From: Bordetella genomosp. 9 | Lineage (GTDB): Bacteria > Pseudomonadota > Gammaproteobacteria > Burkholderiales > Burkholderiaceae_B | DNA length: 64,000 nt | NCBI RefSeq assembly: GCF_002261425.1 | Contig: NZ_NEVJ01000002.1 | Coordinates: 806,001-870,000, forward strand | Direction: 5' to 3' | Shown: piece by piece, positions 42,154 through 49,744 of the stretch | Position numbering within the stretch: position 1 is the first letter of the stretch | Layout of the letters: each line of letters starts with the position of its first letter | Position numbers and translations under genes: made by a program | Notes under the pieces: generated by a model | What the model was told of the DNA's origin: nothing | The model's database searches: none | What the model saw: the letters and a program-made list of their open reading frames with translations, nothing else

Positions 42154-44352
42154 ATGACTATTTCCAGCGAAACCCGCAAAGCCGGCCCCGATACCGGGAA
42201 TGGATCCACCACCGTGTGGCCCTTCGATTTCAAGGTGTTCCTGAAATCGGATCTCCAGGTGCTGGTTACGGACGCGGAAGGCCAGGACACCATACTGGTG
42301 CTCGATTCCGATTATTCCGTGGCCCTGAACGCTGACCAGGATGGCAACCCGGGCGGCTCGGTCACGTACCCGCTGAGTGGCGATCCGCTCGCGGCACCTT
42401 CGAAAATCACCATCGTCAGCGCCGTGCCCTACACGCAGCCTACCGACTTGAGCAACTCCGGCGGGTTCTATCCCGAAACGATCGAGCAAATGGTCGACCG
42501 CGTGACGATTCAGGTGCAGCAGGTGCGGGGCGACCTCGGCCGTGCGCTGAAGCTCGGTGAAACCGATGTCGACGGCGAAGGCTCCTACCGTGCCAACGGC
42601 AACCGTATCCAGGATCTGGCCGACCCCATCAACCCGCAGGATGCAGCGACGGCCAATTCTGTCGAAGAGGTTGCCCAGGGAGTCCGCGAATACGCGGAAG
42701 AACTCGTAGCGAGCATACAGACGTCGACCGCTCAGGTGTACGACCCTGTTCTGCTGCACGACGGCGCGGACTATACAGCCGGCACATCCACCTCGGTGAC
42801 GTTGCCCGAGACTGTAGGGCCGAAGGCTATATCCGGTGTGTTCTTCGGCGGCATTTTCCAGAGCCTGGGCAGCTGGACCTTGCTGGGCGATGATGTGACG
42901 TTGCAATTCGACAGCGCCATTCCACTGGGCATCGATGAAATCACGGTGACCTACTACGCGCCGGGCGTACTGGGAACATTCCTGCAAGCTGGCTTTGGTC
43001 CCACGTCGCGGTCCTTTCAGGACAAGATGCGGGACTTCATTGATATTCGTGACTTCGGGGCGAAATGCGACGCCGTGGTGGATGAGGACGGAGCGCTGGT
43101 ATCCGGCACGGACGATACCGCCGCGTGGCAGCGCGCCGTCGCGGCGGCGGCGTTTAAAGGCGGCGGGACCGTAGGCCATACGCGTGGCATCAGCCGGATC
43201 ACTTCGACCATCACCATCAATGCCGACAACGTGTCCATCGCGGGTTACGGTGGCGTCGTTTTCTTTGAAAAAACGGATTTCGCTTACGAGCACGGCATCC
43301 TGATAACCGGGTGCTCGCACAATACGGTGGCCGGGATCCGCATGATTTCAGACCCGGCGTATGTCCGCGATGATACGGGTTTCGGCGTTTGCATTCTGAA
43401 CGCTGACGACACACTGGTAATGGGCAACACGTTTGAAAATATCCCGTCGGCGGCTGTGTGGTTCATGCATTCCGCGGGCGGCCGGGCGATCGGCAACAGG
43501 ATCAAAGACACCAAGGCGGACGGCATTCATTTCTCAGACGGTTGCCGGCATTTCGTGTGCTGCGGTAATTCGCTCACCGGCTGCGATGATGATGCCATCG
43601 CGGTGGTGCTCGATACCGAAGGCGCGGACCAGCCCACCGGCGGCAGCATTTCCGGGAACGTCGTCATGTCCACGCCGGGCGGCCACGGCATTGTCTTCAT
43701 TGGCTGCTCTGGCCTGTCGATCACAGGGAACACGCTGTACGCGACGGGTTACGCTGCCATCGGCAATTACATGTATGCGGACAGCAGGCGCGCAAACAAC
43801 GTGACGATATCCGGCAACACTATCGTGAACCCGGCGCTGCACACGGACGATCAGTTGAACCAATGCGGCATGCTGCTGGCGTACATAGAAGATTCGCTGA
43901 TCGAAAACAATCAGATATCGGGCGTCCAGGAAAACCCGTCGTGGGAAGGCGCCGGCATACTGCTGGTGTCCTACCGGGATGTGACCATACGGGGCAACAC
44001 CATCAGGAACTGCGCTGATCGTGGGGTCTGGGTGCTGGACAGTGTGGGCGGTTCCTCAGCTGACCGCGCCCGGCTGTTCATCGATTCCAACTCCTTTTTC
44101 ACGGTGTCGAAGGAAGCCATTCGGGTCAACCCGTCAAGCGCTTTCGTAGATAGCGTGTTTGTGACCAACAACAAGTTCACGGACTGCGGATTCGAGAGCG
44201 GTTACTCGACCGTCTCCCTCGGCCGGACGCAGGCCACACCGTTGCGCTACTACGGAAATATGGCGCTCACCAACGAGCTGAACTCGATCACGCTTGATGC
44301 GTCGCAAGCTTCCGACATCAAGCAGGCGAACAACATTCCCGTTATCCCGTAA
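42154..44352 (+). CDS. Tailspike with parallel beta-helix
   Basis: A 732-residue protein. The N-terminal 170 residues (NGSTTVWPFDFKVFLKSDLQVLV ... QMVDRVTIQVQQVRGDLGRALKL) match the particle-attachment region of T7-like fibres. After about residue 290 (FIDIRDFGAKCDAVVD) comes a pectate-lyase-type right-handed beta-helix with recurring I.GNTI/ITGNTLY rungs. Such tailspikes bind and often cleave or deacetylate surface polysaccharide. It occupies the place where BPP-1 carries Mtd. Catalytic residues cannot be picked out by eye. Confidence 0.85.
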   Translation: MTISSETRKAGPDTGNGSTTVWPFDFKVFLKSDLQVLVTDAEGQDTILVLDSDYSVALNADQDGNPGGSVTYPLSGDPLAAPSKITIVSAVPYTQPTDLSNSGGFYPETIEQMVDRVTIQVQQVRGDLGRALKLGETDVDGEGSYRANGNRIQDLADPINPQDAATANSVEEVAQGVREYAEELVASIQTSTAQVYDPVLLHDGADYTAGTSTSVTLPETVGPKAISGVFFGGIFQSLGSWTLLGDDVTLQFDSAIPLGIDEITVTYYAPGVLGTFLQAGFGPTSRSFQDKMRDFIDIRDFGAKCDAVVDEDGALVSGTDDTAAWQRAVAAAAFKGGGTVGHTRGISRITSTITINADNVSIAGYGGVVFFEKTDFAYEHGILITGCSHNTVAGIRMISDPAYVRDDTGFGVCILNADDTLVMGNTFENIPSAAVWFMHSAGGRAIGNRIKDTKADGIHFSDGCRHFVCCGNSLTGCDDDAIAVVLDTEGADQPTGGSISGNVVMSTPGGHGIVFIGCSGLSITGNTLYATGYAAIGNYMYADSRRANNVTISGNTIVNPALHTDDQLNQCGMLLAYIEDSLIENNQISGVQENPSWEGAGILLVSYRDVTIRGNTIRNCADRGVWVLDSVGGSSADRARLFIDSNSFFTVSKEAIRVNPSSAFVDSVFVTNNKFTDCGFESGYSTVSLGRTQATPLRYYGNMALTNELNSITLDASQASDIKQANNIPVIP

Positions 44353-44364
44353 GGACGCACAGCC

Positions 44365-45165
44365 ATGAAACGACTGTTCATCGCCGCCGGAATCATCTTC
44401 GCGGCCACCGCCGGCGCGGCCACCCTGGTGCCGTCCTCGCTTATCCAGTGGGTGGCGCCCGTATCCATCCCGTCGCCGAATCTGACCGGCACACCGACGG
44501 CGCCCACGGCAGCCGGCACGGACGCCAGCACCCAGATCGCTACCACAGCTTTCGTGGCTGGCAACTTCGCGAAGAAAGGCGCGAACACCGACATCACCAG
44601 CCTGAACGCGCCCGCGCTTGGGGCGGCCACTGCCACGACCGCAGCGGCCGGCGACAACACCACGAAGGTAGCGACCACGGCCTATGTGCGTGGGGTCTAT
44701 GCGGCGCCGCCTGCCATCGGCAGCACGACGCCTGCGGCTGGGTCATTCACGACCCTGTCGGCCAGCGGCAACGCGACCGTGACCGGGACGTTGACTGTGA
44801 ACGGCAACCCGGGCTGGACGGCATATACGCCGACGCTCGCCGCGCAGAGCGGAACCTTTACCAGCGCCACCGCCAACGGCGCGTATTACAAAGTGGGCGG
44901 CCTGGTCTTTTATCGGGCGCTGGTCCAGATTACGACGGTGGGCACCGCATCCGGCGCGGTCCTGGTTGGATTGCCGTTCACCAGCAACTCCGGCACGGCG
45001 AGCGGCCCCCTGGCTTTGTCGGGGCGGGATAACTCCACGGGCAAGGCGCTTGTCGGCACCTTTTCCGCAGGCGCGACTGCGGCCACGGTGCTGAACTACG
45101 ACAACACATCGCCTGTCGTGGCGGGTGCGCAGATGATTATCTCGGGCACGATGGTGGCGAACTGA
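44365..45165 (+). CDS. Tail-fibre-like protein with apparent signal peptide
   Basis: A 266-residue protein. Residues 1-19 (MKRLFIAAGIIFAATAGAA) form a clear Sec-type signal: a basic start, a hydrophobic core and an AGA-A end. The rest is fibre-like, with GTPTAPTAAGTDASTQIATTAFV and ATTAYV repeats (short beta-tail motifs found in fibre tips) and a Gly/Ala/Thr-rich C-terminal beta-domain. A signal peptide is unexpected on a virion fibre. The protein may instead be exported, or the segment may be a membrane or assembly anchor. Confidence 0.75.
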   Translation: MKRLFIAAGIIFAATAGAATLVPSSLIQWVAPVSIPSPNLTGTPTAPTAAGTDASTQIATTAFVAGNFAKKGANTDITSLNAPALGAATATTAAAGDNTTKVATTAYVRGVYAAPPAIGSTTPAAGSFTTLSASGNATVTGTLTVNGNPGWTAYTPTLAAQSGTFTSATANGAYYKVGGLVFYRALVQITTVGTASGAVLVGLPFTSNSGTASGPLALSGRDNSTGKALVGTFSAGATAATVLNYDNTSPVVAGAQMIISGTMVAN

Positions 45166-45539
45166 TGACGCCGCCCACGCCGCGCGAAGATTTCCCAGCC
45201 GAAGTAGGTGAGGGCACGCGGATGATCCTGGACGCCATCCAAGGCTGGCGCCATGAAGACCGCGAAGAGCTGGCCGCCAAACACGCGGAGAACGCAGCCC
45301 GTATGGAAGCCTTCGATCGCGAGCTGAAGGCGATGTCAGCAGCAGTGAAGCTGGGCTATCCGGAAGGCGACGCGGATGCTCACCGGCGGTATCACGAGGC
45401 GTTGATTAAAAAGGCGGAAGCCCGTGCCAGGCTCTACGAAAAGCTGCTTGCCGAACTCATAGGCAAGGGGTTTATCGCATTCCTGATTTTCCTCGCTGGT
45501 GCCATAGGGTATTACCTGAAAGAGAAATTCCTGAAATGA
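45165..45539 (+). CDS. Small protein with C-terminal membrane helix, possible lysis accessory
   Basis: A 124-residue protein with a charged helical body (HEDREELAAKHAENAARMEAF, KAEARARLYEKLLAELI) and one C-terminal transmembrane helix (GFIAFLIFLAGAIGYYL) ending in a basic tail. It starts on the last base of the fibre gene stop and overlaps the endolysin start. The position suggests a lysis-related (holin- or spanin-like) role; family membership is not clear. Confidence 0.6.
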   Translation: MTPPTPREDFPAEVGEGTRMILDAIQGWRHEDREELAAKHAENAARMEAFDRELKAMSAAVKLGYPEGDADAHRRYHEALIKKAEARARLYEKLLAELIGKGFIAFLIFLAGAIGYYLKEKFLK

Positions 45540-46015
45540 ACTTCGATATCGCATGCGACCGTCTGCTGGACGCCGAAGGCGGCTATGTCAACGACCCGAA
45601 CGACCCGGGCGGCGAAACGAAATTCGGGATCAGCAAGCGTTCTTACCCGAACGTCGACATCAAGAACCTGACCCGCGACCAGGCCAAGTCGATATACCTG
45701 CGCGACTTCTGGAATCGGATCAACGCTGACAAGCTGCCTGACGGCGTGGCTTTCCAGGCGTTCGACTTCGCCGTCAACAGTGGCATCGAGACGGCGGTGC
45801 GCAAGCTGCAGCGCGCCCTGGGCGTGGCCGATGATGGGCATTGGGGGCCGATCAGCCAGGCCGCCGCGGACGCCATGTCGGAGTCCGACCAGATCATGCT
45901 GCTGAACGCCGAACGGCTGGACTTCATGCGCAGGCTTTCGACGTGGAAATCGTTCGGCGCGGGCTGGGCCGGCCGCATCGCCAATAATTTGCGCTACGGC
46001 GCACAGGACTCGTGA
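45536..46015 (+). CDS. Endolysin, glycoside hydrolase 108 type
   Basis: A 159-residue muramidase. LLDAEGGYVNDPNDPGGETKFGISKRSYP is the family signature, with the catalytic Glu in DAEGGY. The C-terminal half (VRKLQRALGVADDGHWGPIS) resembles the associated peptidoglycan-binding domain. There is no signal peptide, so release to the periplasm needs the holin encoded next. Confidence 0.93.
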   Translation: MNFDIACDRLLDAEGGYVNDPNDPGGETKFGISKRSYPNVDIKNLTRDQAKSIYLRDFWNRINADKLPDGVAFQAFDFAVNSGIETAVRKLQRALGVADDGHWGPISQAAADAMSESDQIMLLNAERLDFMRRLSTWKSFGAGWAGRIANNLRYGAQDS

Positions 46016-46016
46016 C

Positions 46017-46556
46017 ATGGACTTCGACTGGAAAAAGATCATCGGCACCGCGGCGCCCATGCTGGCGACGGCGCTGGGCGGCCCGCTGGCCGGCATCGCC
46101 GTATCCACGATAGGCAATGCCATGGGCTTGGGCGATCAGCCCACGGACGACGCCATAGCGGCCGCCATCGCCGGCAAGGACCCCGACGCGATCCTGAAGC
46201 TAAAGCAGGCCGAAAATGATTTCTCGGCAAAGATGGCGGAGCTGGGATTTAAGAATGAGGCGGACCTGGCGAAGATCGCGGCGGACGATCGGGCCAGCGC
46301 GCGCCAGCGCGAGGTTGAGACACACGACTGGACGCCGCGGGCGCTGGCTTTCGTGGTTACTTTCGGCTTCTTCAGCGTATTGGCCGCCATGATATGGGCG
46401 CCTTTACCGGACGGCGTGAAGGAACCGCTGCTGATCCTGCTCGGCTCGTTGGGCACCGCATGGACTACCATCATGGCCTATTACTTCGGCAGCACGGCCG
46501 GCGGCCAAAAGAAATCCGACCTTTTGGCGAAAGCTACGATTCCACCGGGGAAGTAA
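46017..46556 (+). CDS. Holin of the 3TM type
   Basis: A 179-residue protein matching the Holin_3TM pattern: a hydrophobic N-terminal segment (IIGTAAPMLATALGGPLAGIAV), a charged linker (KLKQAENDFSAKMAELGF), the ETHDWTPRALAFVVTFGFF segment and a last hydrophobic helix (LLILLGSLGTAWTTIMAYYFG). It forms inner-membrane holes at the time of lysis. Its 3' end overlaps the convergent acyltransferase gene by 23 bp. Confidence 0.88.
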   Translation: MDFDWKKIIGTAAPMLATALGGPLAGIAVSTIGNAMGLGDQPTDDAIAAAIAGKDPDAILKLKQAENDFSAKMAELGFKNEADLAKIAADDRASARQREVETHDWTPRALAFVVTFGFFSVLAAMIWAPLPDGVKEPLLILLGSLGTAWTTIMAYYFGSTAGGQKKSDLLAKATIPPGK

Positions 46557-47676
46557 CGGCGGAGCGGGGCGACTTCGCGGTGAACACGATGCGTCGCCGC
46601 AGCGCGCGGCGGGCGGGTTCCTCCACCAGATGGAATAGAGCGGCAGCGGCGGCGAGAGATAGTACCCAAGCTGCGCCGTACGCCCACCATCCCAGGCTCA
46701 ATAGTTGTGGTTGCTGGGAAATCGCCACCACTATCGCGTAGTGGACCAGGTACAGAGCAAAGCTGATTTTGCCCAGATACACGAGAACCCTCGTAGACAG
46801 CAGCGCCGAGACATACCCTCTATTCATGGCGAACACGCCGATCAATACCGCGAAGGCGGGGGCCGCTCCAGCCGCACCGATGTAGAACGCCGCTGCCGGG
46901 CCAATGGCGCGAGTGAACGGGTTAGACACAGACCAGATCATCGCGGCAACCGTGCCGACGAGTGCGGCCATTTCTAGGCAGGTCCACCCCAGTGACGCGG
47001 GCGTTTTTACACGGCCCAACGACCCGCGCACAAGATAAAAGGCCCCAATCCCCACGACGAATTCAAGCAACCGCGCGGGCGGGAAAAAGTACAGCAGCCC
47101 CGCGTACGACAGTAGCGTGTGCCCGTCCAGTGAAGCGAAGCGGCACGCCCATATCAGCACCGCAACCGTCGCCACGCAGGCAAGGACGATTGAAGGCCAG
47201 TTGCGCCTCATGTGCGTGACGAGGAAGGGGAACAGTAGATAGAAAAACAGCTCTACAGAAATGCTCCATGCGACGCCGTTGTAGGTGTCCCCCCAGCCCT
47301 TGATCGGCACCCATGTTTGCAGAAGCAATACGGTTGCGGGAAGCCTGACAGCGCCATTGCCCCAGAGCACCGAATCCAGCGACATCTTGTACACCAGCGC
47401 TATCCAGATCACGAGCGTGGCAATGTGCATTGGCCAGATGCGGGCGAATCGGGCCGTATAGAAGTTGGCTACAGATCCCGGGGTATCAAAGCCGCGATGG
47501 TTGTACGCAAGAATGAACCCGCTCAACACGAAGAAAAATGAGACGCCCTGCTGGGCGGGGAACCACCCAGGTATTCGTGCGACGTCCAAAAACACGCCAG
47601 CGTGGATAGCCACGATCAAGGCGGCAGCGACGAAACGCAGAGAAGTAAGCGCGCGAAGCTCAGGAAGGTTTTTCAT
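46534..47676 (-). CDS. Membrane O-acyltransferase (acyltransferase 3 family), probable lysogenic conversion gene
   Basis: A 380-residue integral membrane protein with about 10 hydrophobic segments. The family signature is visible: RALTSLRFVAAALIVAIHAG (catalytic His), QQGVSFFFVLSGFILAYNH, and SISVELFFYLLFPFL. It likely acetylates O-antigen or another surface glycan from the inner membrane. It lies on the minus strand between lysis genes and int, outside the late operon. By analogy with phage oac genes it would change the lysogen's surface and block reinfection by similar tailspikes. Confidence 0.9.
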   Translation of the reverse strand: MKNLPELRALTSLRFVAAALIVAIHAGVFLDVARIPGWFPAQQGVSFFFVLSGFILAYNHRGFDTPGSVANFYTARFARIWPMHIATLVIWIALVYKMSLDSVLWGNGAVRLPATVLLLQTWVPIKGWGDTYNGVAWSISVELFFYLLFPFLVTHMRRNWPSIVLACVATVAVLIWACRFASLDGHTLLSYAGLLYFFPPARLLEFVVGIGAFYLVRGSLGRVKTPASLGWTCLEMAALVGTVAAMIWSVSNPFTRAIGPAAAFYIGAAGAAPAFAVLIGVFAMNRGYVSALLSTRVLVYLGKISFALYLVHYAIVVAISQQPQLLSLGWWAYGAAWVLSLAAAAALFHLVEEPARRALRRRIVFTAKSPRSAVTSPVES

Positions 47677-49025
47677 TATGCAGGTGATTGTATGTCAGGC
47701 GTTGCATCTGTCCCTGGTAACCATCCGCGCGGATCGCCCAGCAGATCCCACAAGTAGGCGCCCAGGGCGTCGAAGGCGGCGCGCCGCTGGGGCATCATCT
47801 GCTGGCGCTGGTAGGTCCGCGTCACCTTGCCCGGCTCCTTGTGGTTCAGGCACCGATCGATAACCTCTTTCGAAAACCCCAGCTCACCCATCAGTGTGGC
47901 CGCGGTGCGCCGTAGGTCGTGCTGTGTCCAGCGACCGCCGGCCAGGTCCAGGTCGGTCGTGTTCTTGCGGCCCTTGACCGGCTTGTCGCGCGTCTGCCGG
48001 TCGGTCAGCCGGCGCGTTACCTCTTTCTCGGATAGGTGGCCGCCGTCGCGGCCGGCGAACACGTATTCGCCTTCCGTGGCCGTCGCGGCCTGGATTCGCT
48101 CCCAGACGGCCATGGCGAAGTCGCTCAGGTGCACGACGTGGGTTTTGCCGTTCTTGGAAACCTCGGCCGGGATGATCCACTCCTTTCGCGAAACGTCCAC
48201 CGGGCACCGCGCGGCGCGGCGGATCGCCACCACCTCGATGGCGCGCGACGCGGTGGCCAGGGTCCACCACACCATCAGTTCGGTATGCGCCGGCAGCACG
48301 CGGCGCGTGGCCACGTAGTAGCGCGTGCGCCCGGCCGGCGGGCGGCGCAGGATGTCGCGCAGCATGACCAGCTCGTCAGGGTCCAGGACGCGCTCGCCTT
48401 CGCGGTCCTGGCCGCCTGCGTCCTTGCGGGTCAGCGCCGCCGTCGGGTCGCCTTGCACCCAATCGCGCGCCAGGCCGAAGCGGAACATCTGCCGGGTTTC
48501 AGCCAGCACCAGATTGGCCGTGCGCATGTGGCCGGCGGCGCGCGCCTTGTCGATCGCCTTCATGATGTGGCCGCGGCGCACCTCGGCCAGCGGTACGGCG
48601 CCAATGACCGGCGCCACGTATTTCTCGTAGCGGTTGCGCACGGCGCCCTGGTCGGTGGTCTTCCTGCGCTCCACCTGGATGTAGCCCTTGAACCACGCGG
48701 CGAACAGCTGGCCGACGGTGGCAGGGGTCTCGTTGCCCACTTCGTCCAGCAGCGCCGTGGCGTTTTTGGGATCCACGCCCTTGGCCACCAGCTCGGCGCG
48801 CGTGGCGCGCAGCTCGCGCGCGGCCTTCAGCCCCAGCACGGGGTAGGATCCCAGCCATACGCGCCGCTGATGGCCCGCCGTGGGGCTCGTGTAGCGGTAG
48901 GACCATAGCCTACTGCCGTCCGTCTTGACGCGCAGCGCCAGGCCGCCGCCGTCGGACAAGTCGTAGTCCTTCGGCCCGGGCCGGGCGTTGCGCACCGCTG
49001 TATCGCTCAACAAATTGATTGCCAC
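47676..49025 (-). CDS. Tyrosine-type integrase
   Basis: A 449-residue recombinase of the DUF4102/P4-type family: an N-terminal arm-binding domain (LSDGGGLALRV ... WLGSYPVLGLKAARELRA), a core-binding domain (about residues 105-200) and the catalytic domain with R in LATASRAIEV, K in EVSKNGKTH, HDLRR, the LNH histidine and the Tyr nucleophile in TRTYQR. I chose GTG 49025: AAGGAGG lies 8 nt upstream, whereas the in-frame GTG at 49034 uses the last base of that site. The gene is adjacent to attR. A TTGCTAAACT box lies in its promoter region. Confidence 0.93.
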   Translation of the reverse strand: MAINLLSDTAVRNARPGPKDYDLSDGGGLALRVKTDGSRLWSYRYTSPTAGHQRRVWLGSYPVLGLKAARELRATRAELVAKGVDPKNATALLDEVGNETPATVGQLFAAWFKGYIQVERRKTTDQGAVRNRYEKYVAPVIGAVPLAEVRRGHIMKAIDKARAAGHMRTANLVLAETRQMFRFGLARDWVQGDPTAALTRKDAGGQDREGERVLDPDELVMLRDILRRPPAGRTRYYVATRRVLPAHTELMVWWTLATASRAIEVVAIRRAARCPVDVSRKEWIIPAEVSKNGKTHVVHLSDFAMAVWERIQAATATEGEYVFAGRDGGHLSEKEVTRRLTDRQTRDKPVKGRKNTTDLDLAGGRWTQHDLRRTAATLMGELGFSKEVIDRCLNHKEPGKVTRTYQRQQMMPQRRAAFDALGAYLWDLLGDPRGWLPGTDATPDIQSPA

Positions 49026-49046
49026 CGTGTGCACCTCCTTGGCCGG

Positions 49047-49091
49047 AGTTTAGCAATTAGTGGACTAGTTGGTGGACTAGGCTGGTGCTAA
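49047..49091 (-). promoter_or_regulatory. Integrase control region: TTGCTAAACT box and three 12-bp arm units
   Basis: TTGCTAAACT (minus strand, 49047-49056) matches the boxes at the early promoters and would place a -10 element upstream of int. Next to it lie three consecutive 12-bp units (attagtggacta, gttggtggacta, ggctggtgctaa; 49056-49091). Integrase binding to its arm sites could therefore also repress its own gene. Further GCTAA half-sites follow to 49192. Confidence 0.55.
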
Positions 49092-49206
49092 TCGTCGCGA
49101 ATGATGCGCTAACGTTGGCGAAAAGCTACGGGCGAAATTCTCAAGATTTATGCGCTTGACGGGCTGCTACGCGAATGCTAATGAAAGCTAACGGAATATT
49201 TGTACT

Positions 49207-49255
49207 TTGCATGGGGTGCAAGGGGTCGCGAGTTCGAATCCCGCCGTCCCGACCA
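49207..49255 (+). other. attR core (49-bp repeat of tRNA-Pro 3' half)
   Basis: Identical to 3812-3860. It contains the tRNA 3' half from the anticodon stem to CCA but lacks a 5' half, so it is not a tRNA gene. It is the original host 3' half displaced by integration. Confidence 0.95.
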
Positions 49256-49262
49256 GAAAAAA

Positions 49263-49298
49263 ACAAGGGCTTACATGAGCGATCATGTAAGCCCTTGT
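49263..49298 (+). terminator. Hairpin after attR (original tRNA terminator)
   Basis: A perfect 16-bp stem (49263-49278/49283-49298) closed by a GCGA tetraloop. The outer 12 bp equal those of the hairpin at 3867-3902, and both are followed by CC and a 12-bp repeat array. It was probably the terminator of tRNA-Pro before integration. Confidence 0.7.
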
Positions 49299-49300
49299 CC

Positions 49301-49384
49301 ATTGGTGGCCCGGCTGGTGTACACGTTGGTGCACACGTTGGTACACACGCCAGTGGATACGCTAGTGGACTAGCTGAGTGGACC
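49301..49384 (+). repeat. Seven degenerate 12-bp units outside the prophage
   Basis: Starting two bases after the hairpin, seven consecutive 12-mers can be laid out (attggtggcccg, gctggtgtacac, gttggtgcacac, gttggtacacac, gccagtggatac, gctagtggacta, gctgagtggacc). They share the GGTG/GTGGA core and the register of the phage arm units. This suggests the arm of a second, now lost, element at the same tRNA. The region up to 49441 holds nothing else recognisable. Confidence 0.55.
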
Positions 49385-49441
49385 TGGCCGCAAGCACGGT
49401 ATTTGCTTGGTGCTCATCGTATTTCGCACTGGGAGCAAATC

Positions 49442-49642
49442 ATGCCCAAGAAAAAAGTGACCACCGCGGAATTGCGGGACATCCTGCACGACGAGTTCAC
49501 GCTGGTGGCCGGCGGCAATGTGCCGGCGCCGAAAATCGAACGCGTCGAGGGCAGCGATCCAAACTGGACGGTGGACATCGCCAAGGATTCCGAATTCCGC
49601 GCGGCCGCGGAAAGGGTGATGGCGGAATACGACCTCGAGTAA
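49442..49642 (+). CDS. Conserved small host protein
   Basis: A 66-residue protein (MPKKKVTTAELRDILHDEFT ... PNWTVDIAKDSEFRAAAERVM). GGGAG lies about 8 nt before the ATG. The basic start and helical composition suggest a small cytoplasmic protein. No family name is recognised. It is the first host gene after the prophage. Confidence 0.6.
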   Translation: MPKKKVTTAELRDILHDEFTLVAGGNVPAPKIERVEGSDPNWTVDIAKDSEFRAAAERVMAEYDLE

Positions 49643-49744
49643 CAGGCGCCCGGGCAAGCGCTTCATTCGCGCTTCTTTCGTGCTGCCCGGGCATCTTCCG
49701 TGCGCATGGAGCGCCGGCGATCGCCGGCCGCTCCACCGCCAGGA

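Noticed and set aside
42154..44352. Diversity-generating retroelement as in Bordetella phage BPP-1
   Set aside because: No reverse transcriptase frame and no near-identical template/variable repeat were seen near the receptor-binding gene.
49026..49034. GTG 49034 as integrase start
   Set aside because: Its first base belongs to the AAGGAGG ribosome site. GTG 49025 has proper spacing.
49207..49255. Second tRNA-Pro gene
   Set aside because: Only the 3' half of the tRNA is present; the 5' acceptor strand and D arm are missing. It is the attR copy.
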